This document shows positions 26,964-35,561 of a DNA stretch of 64,000 nucleotides, one piece after another. The translations under genes were made by a program, and so were the position numbers. Each line of letters starts with the position of its first letter. Positions within the stretch are counted from its first letter, which is position 1. The notes beneath the pieces were generated by a model that ran no database searches, had not been told where the DNA came from, and worked only from the letters and a program-made list of their open reading frames with translations. The stretch is from Synechocystis sp. PCC 7338 (GTDB lineage Bacteria; Cyanobacteriota; Cyanobacteriia; Cyanobacteriales; Microcystaceae). The stretch spans positions 1,163,488 through 1,227,487 of the forward strand of contig NZ_CP054306.1 of the NCBI RefSeq assembly GCF_018282115.1, given 5' to 3'.

Positions 26964-28139
26964 ATGAAAATTTACCTCGATTACAGTGCCACCACTCCGC
27001 CCCGGCAAGAGGTAAAGGCCGCAGTGCAAAATTTTTTGGATCAAAGTTGGGGCAATCCCGCTAGTCTGCACCATTGGGGGAACCGGGCCGCCCTCGCCCT
27101 GGAAACCGCTCGTTTGCAAGTGGCCCAATTGCTCAACGCTGGCCACGCCGACAGCATCGTTTTTACCTCCGGTGGCACCGAAGCTAACCATCTGGCTCTG
27201 TTTGGGGTCACCCGCAATTACCCCAGCCCCCAACATGTAATCATTTCCACTGTGGAACACTCGGCGATCGCCGCACCGGTGCGATGGTTAGAAAACCAAG
27301 GTTGGCAAGTAACTCGCTTAGGGGTCAATGCCCAGGGACGGGTAAATCCGGCGGAATTGGAACGGGCAATACAAAACAATACGGTGCTAATTTCCGTCAT
27401 CTATGGCCAAAGTGAAGTGGGCACCCTCCAACCCATCGAAGAATTGGGACGCATTGCCCGACAACGACATATTCCCTTCCACACCGATGCAGTACAGGTG
27501 GCGGGGCGCTGTCCAGTGGACGTGAAACATTTACCGGTGGATCTCCTCTCCCTCTCCAGCCACAAACTCTACGGCATCCAAGGCGCTGGCGCTTTATACA
27601 TCCATCCCGACCTGGCCATTGGCCCTCTGCTTATGGGAGGCGGCCAAGAACAGGGTTTACGATCTGGGACTCCCCCCCTGCCGGCCATTGTTGGTTTGGG
27701 GGTGGCCGCCGAGTTGGCCCAAGGGGAATTGGCCGAGGAAATGACTAGGCTACAAACCCTGCGGGACTGTTGCTTTGATTTACTGGCCGATTGTGAATTT
27801 TTGACCCCCACTGGCGATCGCCTTTATCGGTTGCCCCATCACGTTAGCTTTGTCGTCCAATCGAGCCGTTATTGCACTGCCGGACTGACGGGGAAACAAT
27901 TAGTGCGGGCTTTGAACCGGGAAGGCATTGCCATTAGTGCCGGGGCCGCCTGTAATTCCGGTAAACTCAATCCCAGTCCGGTACTGTTAGCCATGGGATA
28001 TCAAGAACAGCAGGCCCTAGCTGGTATTCGGCTCACCTTTGGTCGGGAAACTACCATGGCTGATATTGAAGTGACAGCCCGGACCATTAAAGAGGTTTTT
28101 GCCCAACTTTGCCCCCAGTTAATCGGCATCCAAGGTTAG
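26964..28139 (+). CDS. Cysteine desulfurase (NifS/IscS type)
   Basis: The 391-residue pyridoxal-phosphate enzyme releases sulfur from cysteine for iron-sulfur clusters. The start IYLDYSATTPPRQEV, the PLP lysine motif SLSSHKLYGIQGAGAL and an active-site Cys in AISAGAACNSGKLNPSP are visible. The Cys loop differs from the canonical IscS form, which is usual for cyanobacterial NifS-type enzymes. It is divergent from psiE, with a 175-bp gap, and converges on the next gene with a 33-bp gap. The start is ATG at 26964. Confidence 0.92.
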   Translation: MKIYLDYSATTPPRQEVKAAVQNFLDQSWGNPASLHHWGNRAALALETARLQVAQLLNAGHADSIVFTSGGTEANHLALFGVTRNYPSPQHVIISTVEHSAIAAPVRWLENQGWQVTRLGVNAQGRVNPAELERAIQNNTVLISVIYGQSEVGTLQPIEELGRIARQRHIPFHTDAVQVAGRCPVDVKHLPVDLLSLSSHKLYGIQGAGALYIHPDLAIGPLLMGGGQEQGLRSGTPPLPAIVGLGVAAELAQGELAEEMTRLQTLRDCCFDLLADCEFLTPTGDRLYRLPHHVSFVVQSSRYCTAGLTGKQLVRALNREGIAISAGAACNSGKLNPSPVLLAMGYQEQQALAGIRLTFGRETTMADIEVTARTIKEVFAQLCPQLIGIQG

Positions 28140-28172
28140 GGCACTGACTGGATTAATTTGACTGTGACTAAA

Positions 28173-29375
28173 CTAGGAAAAATAGTTACTGCCCCCGGCT
28201 TGGTAACTAGGTGCAAAGGCCAACAGTAAGGGGAATTGCAACAAAGCTAAATCAATTTGTTCCTCTGTTTCATCCACCAACACCAAGGGCATTTGGCGAT
28301 CGCCGACTAATCTTTCTGCCCGCTGAATCAAGGCACTGGCAGATTCAAACAGGACAATGCCCCGCTCTGGGCCAAAATCGCTGCGGGAAATGCCTAAACA
28401 ATCCTGTAAACCCCGTCGCCATTCCCCCAGCCGTTCCGGTGTGGCCGCTAAAATTAACGCCCGACAACGATCGCCGTAGAGTTGATTCAAAATGGCGATC
28501 GCCGCTGAACCCACCAAAATATTTTGCAAACGACTGTCTAAACTGAGGATGGCCCCCCGGCCGCCCAGGGTAAATAACCAATTTTCAATCCGTTCTGCAT
28601 GGATCGGCTCAAAGGTGCGACGTAATTGCCAAGGGGGACCGTAATAATCGGGGCGGGTGCGGTACTGCTCCAACAAAGCTTGGATTTGTCGTTTTTGGCT
28701 ACTGAAACCCTGCTCTGCAAAACTCACCACCGGGGTGGTGTCAGCATTTTCAATAATCGCATCCCCATGGGTAGAGGAAGATTCCCAACTGTCCCCTACT
28801 CCCAACTCCAATTGGTCGGCGGCGGAAACCAAATCTTGCAAACTCCCCACCAAATAATCCTTAAAGCCCTGCACCCGGATGGCTAATTCTTGGGAAGCCC
28901 CAGCGAAGGTGGTACGCATTTCCTGTTGAATCCGTTCCTGGCGTCGTTCTAACTTTTCAATTTCTTTTTCCAGGGCTGCTCTTTTTTGCACTAGTTCCCT
29001 AGTGCCTTCCTCCACTAGCTGGGCCATTTCCTTCTGTAATTGCTGGAACTGCTGGCCATACCACTGGGCTTTTTCCCTTTGCAGAGCAGCAATTTCTTTT
29101 TCTAGGGCAGTCTTTTGGGCAGTTAAGTCCCCCAAAGCCGGAGGGTCTTCCTCCAATTGAGCTGACACCACTGGAGCTATTTCTGCCACTTCCGCCACCA
29201 TGGCATCCATCGGGGGTAACTCCTCCGGGGGGGAAAGTTCGTCTGCCACTATCCTATCTCCTCCCCTATCTTGCTCCGGTTCATGGGCATCACCATCCTG
29301 GCTAACGTCTGCTGTCGTTAGCCAAGCATCGGAGGGGGTTTCTTCGGGAAAATTAGGATTCAATTCTGGGGTCAT
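28173..29375 (-). CDS. Conserved cyanobacterial protein (DUF3086-like, 400 aa)
   Basis: An acidic, variable N-terminus is followed by a long coiled coil (about residues 85-170, LTAQKTALEKEIAALQREKA and so on) and a C-terminal domain with YYGPPWQLRRTFEPIHAERIENWLFT. I assign it to DUF3086, which is found only in cyanobacteria; the role is unknown. ATG at 29375 is chosen because it overlaps the stop of the upstream DUF3119 gene as ATGA. The frame extending to 29402 would use TTG. The two genes almost certainly form a unit. Confidence 0.78.
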   Translation of the reverse strand: MTPELNPNFPEETPSDAWLTTADVSQDGDAHEPEQDRGGDRIVADELSPPEELPPMDAMVAEVAEIAPVVSAQLEEDPPALGDLTAQKTALEKEIAALQREKAQWYGQQFQQLQKEMAQLVEEGTRELVQKRAALEKEIEKLERRQERIQQEMRTTFAGASQELAIRVQGFKDYLVGSLQDLVSAADQLELGVGDSWESSSTHGDAIIENADTTPVVSFAEQGFSSQKRQIQALLEQYRTRPDYYGPPWQLRRTFEPIHAERIENWLFTLGGRGAILSLDSRLQNILVGSAAIAILNQLYGDRCRALILAATPERLGEWRRGLQDCLGISRSDFGPERGIVLFESASALIQRAERLVGDRQMPLVLVDETEEQIDLALLQFPLLLAFAPSYQAGGSNYFS

Positions 29376-29770
29376 TCCGGACGTAGGGACTGGAGGGGAC
29401 AATGGCGCTCAAGACAAGCCTTGAGGGTGCCGGGGTCAAAGATAATCGGCAAAAAATGGATGCTCTTGACCTCTTTAAAATAAAACAAAATGGGAGCGGG
29501 TTCCCAAAAGATTCGCCAGTTTTGCCACTCTGTGTAAGGGAAAGAGCGAATTAACTTGCTCCCACGGTACACTTCCAATGCAGTGGCCGTAAAGCTGAGT
29601 TTGATGATGGCAGTCTGCACCATTAAAAAAACACCAAACACGGCGATCGCCAGGCCGATCCACATCTGCAAAAAGAAAACCGGTATGGCCCCAAACAGGA
29701 GTACGAGGGGAATGACAAAGCTGGGTTCTAAGTCGGTGCGAGCTTGGCTCTGGATGGGGATACTAGCCAT
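29372..29770 (-). CDS. Conserved cyanobacterial membrane protein (DUF3119-like, 132 aa)
   Basis: The 132-residue protein has two adjacent hydrophobic segments (about 18-56: FVIPLVLLFGAIPVFFLQ and GLAIAVFGVFLMVQTAII) followed by a PH-like beta domain (LEVYRGSKLIRSFPYTEWQNW). I place it in DUF3119, which is restricted to cyanobacteria and plants as far as I recall. It is translationally coupled to the DUF3086-like gene. The start is ATG at 29770. Confidence 0.76.
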   Translation of the reverse strand: MASIPIQSQARTDLEPSFVIPLVLLFGAIPVFFLQMWIGLAIAVFGVFLMVQTAIIKLSFTATALEVYRGSKLIRSFPYTEWQNWRIFWEPAPILFYFKEVKSIHFLPIIFDPGTLKACLERHCPLQSLRPE

Positions 29771-29884
29771 GGGAATTGTGCTTGGTGGTGAATGGAAATT
29801 TAATAATTTGCCTAATGTTTGCGGGCAAGGGCAAAAACGCTGAGCAATTAGGGATTTTTGCCAACCTTTAACGGCGGAAAAATT

Positions 29885-30190
29885 TTAAAAATTCTTACTT
29901 TGATATTCTTCCAACAGGGTCAGCAAACGGTTAACCATGGTGCTAGAGAGGGCATCCAGCAGGGAAATGTTGACCTTGCCCCCACCGATCGCCACGGACA
30001 AATCCTTCAGGGCACCTTCCACCCCAGCTTGACTCAGTTCATCCTTCTCCAACAGGGGATAAACCCTTTCGGCCAGGGGAATATGCAAATGGGCTTCCGC
30101 CAAAAATAGATTCCACTTGGCCACGTCAATGGCAATTTGTTCACCAATGTCGGCGGCGAGGGCTTCAATCTCTGGGGTAGTTGAGGTCAT
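29885..30190 (-). CDS. Conserved cyanobacterial protein (DUF3181-like, 101 aa)
   Basis: This small soluble helical protein shows IEALAADIGEQIAIDVAKW and HLHIPLAERVYPLLEKDELS, characteristic of DUF3181, a family of unknown function in cyanobacteria. The start is ATG at 30190; a TTG two codons upstream is in frame. It lies 114 bp upstream of the DUF3119 gene on the same strand and may belong to the same transcript. Confidence 0.72.
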   Translation of the reverse strand: MTSTTPEIEALAADIGEQIAIDVAKWNLFLAEAHLHIPLAERVYPLLEKDELSQAGVEGALKDLSVAIGGGKVNISLLDALSSTMVNRLLTLLEEYQSKNF

Positions 30191-30320
30191 GGTCAATTCG
30201 GAGGGGGATGGGGTTTACTTGCCAAAATCAATTGGGCGTTGCTGTTATCTAGCAACTAAATTAATGTTGCTACACTTCCCATGGTAGATCACAACCCCAA
30301 GAACCTGGGGCAACGGCCAT

Positions 30321-31655
30321 TTACCCAGGCACTTCCAACTTGGCGGGATTACCCTGGGCCAATTTAGCTCCATAGCGTTGACTCACCCCGGCGATCGCCG
30401 CTAGGAAAATCCAGCCCAGCACATTATTCCGCATATCAAAAATGGTGACATCGAATAGGTTGTACAAACAAAGGGCCGCAAAGGCAATGCCATAGGACAG
30501 CAGTAATAAATGTTGGGACTGACGGCGAAAACCACTACAACGACTAAGGTTAATCAGTAGCATCATCCCCTGGGCCAAAATGAAACCCACTGCTCCTAAC
30601 ATTAAGCCGGTGCCAATCAAGCCCGTTTCCCCCAACAGCATCAGCACTAAGTTATGGGGATGGCCAATCCAAACGTTCATGGCGGCTTGATACAGGGGGG
30701 TAAAATTCCTCAAGCCCTGGCCAAAAATGGGTTGGTCAAGGAACATATCCCAGCTAAATTGCCATTGGGTACTCCGTAGGGCCGTGGTGTAGCGGTCGGG
30801 GTAAAGTTCATCGGACAATCTGCCCCAAAAATATTTAGGTACTATCTGCCGCAATGGTTCTTTGCCAAAGGGGCCAAAGGATGCCCATAACACCATGGCA
30901 GTGGCTCCTCCGGCCAAGGCTACTAACCAGTACCAACTTAAATAGATGGCGTAGGCAATGCCAATTAGTAACCCAATGCCCCAAGCACTGCGGGAACCGG
31001 TCAACACTAAGGCGATCGCCTCTAGGATACAAGCTACTAAAAGGGCCCACACCAGGGGAGGAGGATTAAGGCGGTTACTGGGGGCGGTGAAATGCCAGCG
31101 GCGGATGCATTGGATTAATAGCCCCAGGCTGAGGGGAAACACCATCAATAACCAAGCGGAAAATAGGTTGGCATACATTAATAGGGAAGACATTCTCCCT
31201 TCTGGTCTGCCTCCGGCTACTAGGTTGGTGCCGATCGCCGCTAACCAATTGGGGGTGGCCCAGTCCCCATAGATTTGCCCAAAGCCAAAGATGATTAACA
31301 CTACGGTGTTGGCGGTCAATAGCCAGGCCAAATTATTCAGTTGCTTAAATTGGCAAATTACCTGGCTGAAGGCCAGAAAAACGATGAAGTAGGGCACAAA
31401 GTTGGCCAGTCCCAACAGGGCTTCCCCTCGGTCGTGGGCGGTGATGGTGGTCAACAAAAACCACAGGGTCAGGGCGGCCCACACTTTGGCCAGGGGTAGG
31501 CTCGCTAATTTTTTGCCATGGAAAAACCACGGGCTCAGGCTCGCAAACAGCAGTGGCAGTAACCCCGCTACAGCGTTGAAAGGCAGTAGGGTTAACCCCA
31601 CAGATACCGCTAGTTGTTCTTTCTTGAAGAGATGGGAAGGGATTTTCAACTGCAA
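30321..31655 (-). CDS. O-antigen ligase/IctB-like polytopic membrane protein
   Basis: The 444-residue protein has about ten to eleven membrane helices. Wzy_C-type features are TGSRSAWGIGLLIG and a periplasmic loop ending FGQGLRNFTPLYQAAMNVW, followed by GHPHNLVLMLLGETGLIG. Related proteins polymerise or ligate O-antigen, or in cyanobacteria include IctB. The substrate is unknown. No ATG begins the frame: TTG at 31655 or TTG at 31649 (better spaced after GGGAG) must be used, so the exact start is uncertain. Confidence 0.8.
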   Translation of the reverse strand: MQLKIPSHLFKKEQLAVSVGLTLLPFNAVAGLLPLLFASLSPWFFHGKKLASLPLAKVWAALTLWFLLTTITAHDRGEALLGLANFVPYFIVFLAFSQVICQFKQLNNLAWLLTANTVVLIIFGFGQIYGDWATPNWLAAIGTNLVAGGRPEGRMSSLLMYANLFSAWLLMVFPLSLGLLIQCIRRWHFTAPSNRLNPPPLVWALLVACILEAIALVLTGSRSAWGIGLLIGIAYAIYLSWYWLVALAGGATAMVLWASFGPFGKEPLRQIVPKYFWGRLSDELYPDRYTTALRSTQWQFSWDMFLDQPIFGQGLRNFTPLYQAAMNVWIGHPHNLVLMLLGETGLIGTGLMLGAVGFILAQGMMLLINLSRCSGFRRQSQHLLLLSYGIAFAALCLYNLFDVTIFDMRNNVLGWIFLAAIAGVSQRYGAKLAQGNPAKLEVPG

Positions 31656-31733
31656 CTCCCAAAATTACCACTCCCCATCTTATCCCCAGGCAATCGCCTT
31701 CCGCATTGACCCTCCGTCCGATTGGCAATCAAG

Positions 31734-32744
31734 CTACTTGGCAACCTCAACCTTCAATATGTTTTTGACTTGATAAAGCCTTTTCATCAGGGTTTCGCTG
31801 GCGTGCTCTGGGTATCTTTCAACCACAAAATCAATAAAATCCTGTACAGTACAGGGCTGATCAAAGCCCCCCATCCAACTATGAAATTCTTGATGAATTA
31901 ATGAATCAATGGTGATTAGGTTTTCTTGGACTGTAGCAAGATGAGGATAGCCATTAACTGAGTAAAGATGATGGGCAGCTAAGGATATTTTGTTAATACT
32001 GTCGGGGCTAGCCAAAGTTACTTGGCAAATTTTATCTCTTTTTTTTGTTTTACTTTTAGCATTTGTAAGTTTTTTATCAGCATTTTTAGCATCATTATCA
32101 AGAGCTTTTAGAGCTTTTTCTATTTCGACGCTAATAGTATGGCATTTGCTCCTTCTTGCTTTATCTTTCAGAGTATGACTGATTTGACGAGAGACAAGAA
32201 AACAACCTTTACCAGAAAACCAAAGTTGTTCACCTTGTTTTTGTTTTTTCGGATCAGAAAATGACTGCTGGACGTAATCTCGATCAATTTCTAATGGATC
32301 AGTTTTTGATAAATGCTCAAGTGCCCTGTTCATAGTATGGCCATTAGTCTCCAGAATGCGCCGCAAGCACTGTTTATGAATAAAATTTCTACTGTTAACT
32401 TGAATAATTCTATCTTGAGGTTCTGAAAACTCATCTTGAATTATCCTTTGAGCTAGAGCATGTTTTAGCTTATTGGATTTTTGAGTAATAAAGTCTTTAA
32501 TACGATAAATAATACCAAGATTACCGTGAGCGTCAAGATAATAAGCTATTTTGAGAGCTCCCTGATCAGAAAATTTCTTCATCTTGAAGGATGGCTTGAC
32601 AATGATATAGTCTTTATCCTTCACCAAATCCCATTCATCATCAGGATCTGAGTCGAAAAACTTAATAATGTCCAACAGTTTTTGATGGCTAATATCAAGA
32701 GCTTTGGCTAATTCTTCTTCAGAAATAGTAAATTTTATCGGCAT
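31734..32744 (-). CDS. HNH-like protein with unknown N-terminal DNA-binding-like domain (336 aa)
   Basis: The N-terminal part (MPIKFTISEEELAKALDIS and KMKKFSDQGALKIAYYL) resembles a helix-turn-helix or antirepressor-type region. The C-terminal part has an HNH-like pattern without zinc Cys: H258-H259 (AAHHLYSVNGYPHLA), N275 (ENLITI) and H284/H288 (HQEFHSWMGG). This suggests a nuclease fold, not proven. It is downstream of the J-domain gene with a 14-bp gap on the same strand, so the two are probably one operon. The region is AT-richer than its neighbours, pointing to transfer. Confidence 0.6.
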   Translation of the reverse strand: MPIKFTISEEELAKALDISHQKLLDIIKFFDSDPDDEWDLVKDKDYIIVKPSFKMKKFSDQGALKIAYYLDAHGNLGIIYRIKDFITQKSNKLKHALAQRIIQDEFSEPQDRIIQVNSRNFIHKQCLRRILETNGHTMNRALEHLSKTDPLEIDRDYVQQSFSDPKKQKQGEQLWFSGKGCFLVSRQISHTLKDKARRSKCHTISVEIEKALKALDNDAKNADKKLTNAKSKTKKRDKICQVTLASPDSINKISLAAHHLYSVNGYPHLATVQENLITIDSLIHQEFHSWMGGFDQPCTVQDFIDFVVERYPEHASETLMKRLYQVKNILKVEVAK

Positions 32745-32758
32745 AGTAGTGATCCTCT

Positions 32759-33325
32759 CTATTTGAAGGTGTTTGGATTGATGGAACGATACATTTGATT
32801 GATGCGGTCGAAAACTTTAGCATTCCCTGTTTGAGGATTGTCGGGATGATAAACCTTGGATAGTTGTCGGTAGGCACTCTTGATCTGTTCTTCTGTTGCT
32901 GTGGTGCCATCTAGACCAAATACTTGCCAGGGTTTGAAATACTTAAATATATTTATGCCGTTGATGCAATCTTTACCTGTTTCCCCTACCTCGTTAGGCA
33001 AAATACCAATAAAATCTCGATATAAGCTTTCCCAAGATTCTTTTCTACTTAAGTTTAGTTCCATGTCTCGTGTTGCCAGTTGGAACTCACCAGATTCTTT
33101 TAATTCTGGGGTGCTGGACACAGCAAAGTATTTATAGACTGCTTCCTTAACTTCGCCCACCTTCAGGGCGGGGACTTTCTTCGGTTTCTTGGGAGTCGTT
33201 TTTGCTTTAGCTTTAGGCTTTTTCTGGGCAAGGACAAACTCCGCAAACTGCTCTAGGTGCCCGGCATCATAGCCATGCAGGGAAACTAGTCTCTCTATTT
33301 CCTTTCTGATGCCATCAGTGACCAT
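32759..33325 (-). CDS. Protein with a C-terminal J-domain (188 aa)
   Basis: The J-domain occupies residues 134-182, with the HPD motif at 160-162 (YRQLSKVYHPDNPQ), so it should stimulate an Hsp70/DnaK partner. Unlike ordinary DnaJ proteins, the J-domain is at the C-terminus; the N-terminal 130 residues include a Lys/Pro-rich linker (34-52) and an unassigned domain. Its neighbour is the HNH-like gene downstream. A role in defence or in mobile-element biology is inference only. The start is ATG at 33325. Confidence 0.7.
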   Translation of the reverse strand: MVTDGIRKEIERLVSLHGYDAGHLEQFAEFVLAQKKPKAKAKTTPKKPKKVPALKVGEVKEAVYKYFAVSSTPELKESGEFQLATRDMELNLSRKESWESLYRDFIGILPNEVGETGKDCINGINIFKYFKPWQVFGLDGTTATEEQIKSAYRQLSKVYHPDNPQTGNAKVFDRINQMYRSINPNTFK

Positions 33326-33564
33326 GCACTTTCCCTCAATAGCAGATTACTTTGATAATAAATGCCAATTGAAAATTCGTATGTATGCTTAGGACGAGAT
33401 TGTACCAGATTGTGGATCTACTTTGCTAAATCTGCTTAAATTTTTTTAAACTACAAGGTCATAATACCTGTAGTCATGCGGCAATGGGCGCAAAGGCGGT
33501 CTGGTCAAACCTTGGCTTAGTCTATCTTGCAGCGCTGTGAGCTTGAGAATATTGTACTCATGAG

Positions 33565-34686
33565 CTAATTAGACCCATCCAAACGGCGATCGCGGCAGAA
33601 GGCCAGGGTGCTGTAGAGATGGAAAGCTTTGTCCCAATTGGTATCTTCCCGGCGGAGAAAAGGAATGTGGGGGTCTACGGATTTAAGTAATTCCTGAAAA
33701 TCTAGGGCCGTTTCTGCAAAGGCCTTGAACTCCTTCCAGGTTGGCTTATCCGGTAAATTTGTTTGCCATAGTTGGCTGAGTTGTTGCCATTGTTGATGGG
33801 CCGTACCCCGTTGCCCATGGTTAGAGTCACCATCATCCAGACTAATACCCTGGTTAAATTCGTAAATTTGGTCGCAAAAACGCAGAATTGTTTGGTGTTG
33901 CGGTAAATGTAAATCACAAATGTGGGCGTAATCTAAAATTTCCGTTTTGCGCTCGATTTTACCCCGCACATTTATATCCACACATTCCTCAAAAATGGGC
34001 AATAAACCCTCCACCGTTTGGCTGACATCTTGCCAAGTAAAGCTAAAAGTCCCCTCCTCCTCCCGACTAATGCGATAGGTAACCGTGACCACGGGGGACA
34101 AACTTTCAATGCGGAAAACGGGGAAAACTTTTAGGGCCAAAATGTCAGCTAAAGCCACAGAAAAGCTAGGAATGGCCGCCGCCTGACATTGCTGATGGTA
34201 ATAGTTCAACTCTCCGATCGCCCCAGTGCGATAGAGCCGCCAAGCCCGACTGGGTAACTGGAGCCGAGCCGTGTAGGGGTCCATGGCCATGATTTTGCCA
34301 AACTGTATTGCCTTGGCTTGTTTTTCCCCAGGGGGCACCGGTTCCAGCACAAAAATTCCCGCCGACTGGGCCTCCGGATCTGCCTTAGCCTCCTCAATGG
34401 CCGCCTGTTGTTCCGCCAGGGATTGAGCTGCTTCTGCTTGACGATGGGCATCGATGCGACCCAGCCCCGCCCTAATTTTGGCCACCAGTTGGGGACTGTG
34501 ACTAATGACCAACAATTGTCGAAATTTTTGCTCCGCCTCATCCAAATTCCCTTGGGCTTCCACCAGGCGAGCTTGGTAATAGGCCGTCATAGGATTTTCC
34601 CAACTTTCCCCCTCCATCGCTGCCAATAGTTGTTCCGCTGTGGCCAGGTCATGGCTGTCAATGGCGTTGGCAATAGCTTTATACAT
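33565..34686 (-). CDS. TPR-like cyanobacterial protein of unknown function (373 aa)
   Basis: The first 95 residues contain two tetratricopeptide-like repeats (LATAEQLLAAMEG and AQGNLDEAEQKFRQLL), followed by a Gln/Glu-rich stretch and a C-terminal region of about 240 residues that I do not recognise (with segments VFPVFRIESLSPVVTVTYRI and YAHICDLHLPQHQTILRFC). TPRs suggest protein binding. The gene is followed, on the same strand, by nothing close. It is 22 bp downstream of rsmE, with which it may be co-transcribed. The start is ATG at 34686. Confidence 0.65.
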   Translation of the reverse strand: MYKAIANAIDSHDLATAEQLLAAMEGESWENPMTAYYQARLVEAQGNLDEAEQKFRQLLVISHSPQLVAKIRAGLGRIDAHRQAEAAQSLAEQQAAIEEAKADPEAQSAGIFVLEPVPPGEKQAKAIQFGKIMAMDPYTARLQLPSRAWRLYRTGAIGELNYYHQQCQAAAIPSFSVALADILALKVFPVFRIESLSPVVTVTYRISREEEGTFSFTWQDVSQTVEGLLPIFEECVDINVRGKIERKTEILDYAHICDLHLPQHQTILRFCDQIYEFNQGISLDDGDSNHGQRGTAHQQWQQLSQLWQTNLPDKPTWKEFKAFAETALDFQELLKSVDPHIPFLRREDTNWDKAFHLYSTLAFCRDRRLDGSN

Positions 34687-34707
34687 AGGGAAACGAGCCG
34701 AAAAATA

Positions 34708-35430
34708 TTAGGTTTCCAACAGAGCAGAGAGCTGGGCTAGGGCTACGGTGGGGGCCGTCACCGCCCGTAAAATCCTTTTACCGAGGGATACAGGCTGAAA
34801 CCCTTTGGCGATCGCCAGTTCGATTTCCTGATCCGTCCATCCCCCTTCCGGGCCAGTGGCCAACACCATTCGGGCTGGCAAACTACTCTGTTTCAAGTAT
34901 GCCCCAAGCATAGGGCTATTTCTACGAGTCACACAGAGCAAAGCTATGGTTTCGGGTCCCGTAACCTCTTCGACAAATTCAGCAAAAGTTAATGGAGGGG
35001 CCACCGGGGGTAACCATTGCCGCTCCGACTGTTCCGCCGCTTCGGTGACAATGCGCTGCCAACGCTCAAGTTTATTTTTACTGGGCTTTAATAGGGTGCG
35101 TTCCGTCAACAAAGGCTGAAACGCTGTGGCCCCCAACTCCGTACAGGGGCGAATAATTTCCTCAAACCCACTACCCTTGGGTAAGGCGATCGCCAAAGTC
35201 ACTGCTAGGGGTAATTCATTCTGCTCACTGACCGCTTCTAATAATTGGGCCGTGCCATCATCCAAATCATTTAATTGGGCCCGCCATACTCCGCCGCCGC
35301 CGTCCAACACCATGAAGCCATCGCCCCTTTGTAGTCGCAACACCCGCTGGAGATAATGCCGCTGGGGAGCAGTCAGCATAACCGTGGCATCAGTAATTTG
35401 CTCTGGGGCAACGACCAAACGGTAGGCCAT
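34708..35430 (-). CDS. rsmE: 16S rRNA m3U1498 methyltransferase RsmE
   Basis: The 240-residue SPOUT enzyme methylates U1498 of 16S rRNA. Typical features are HYLQRVLRL near the start, the GSGFEEIIRPCTELGATAF segment, EAAEQSERQWLP, and the C-terminal knot MVLATGPEGGWTDQEIELA and LGKRILRAVTAP. ATG at 35430 gives the family-like N-terminus MAYRLVVAPEQI; the longer frame to 35544 has no counterpart. It is divergent from rsmA, with a 131-bp gap. Confidence 0.92.
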   Translation of the reverse strand: MAYRLVVAPEQITDATVMLTAPQRHYLQRVLRLQRGDGFMVLDGGGGVWRAQLNDLDDGTAQLLEAVSEQNELPLAVTLAIALPKGSGFEEIIRPCTELGATAFQPLLTERTLLKPSKNKLERWQRIVTEAAEQSERQWLPPVAPPLTFAEFVEEVTGPETIALLCVTRRNSPMLGAYLKQSSLPARMVLATGPEGGWTDQEIELAIAKGFQPVSLGKRILRAVTAPTVALAQLSALLET

Positions 35431-35561
35431 AACAAAATAATTGAGGAATTTTTCCTCGCTAAAATCAATCCCCAAACGACGGTGGAGGATAGGACGAATT
35501 GTACAATGGGCTTCTGGCATTGCCCCGGCAGGGTAGTAAACCAAGCATTGATTAGAATTTT

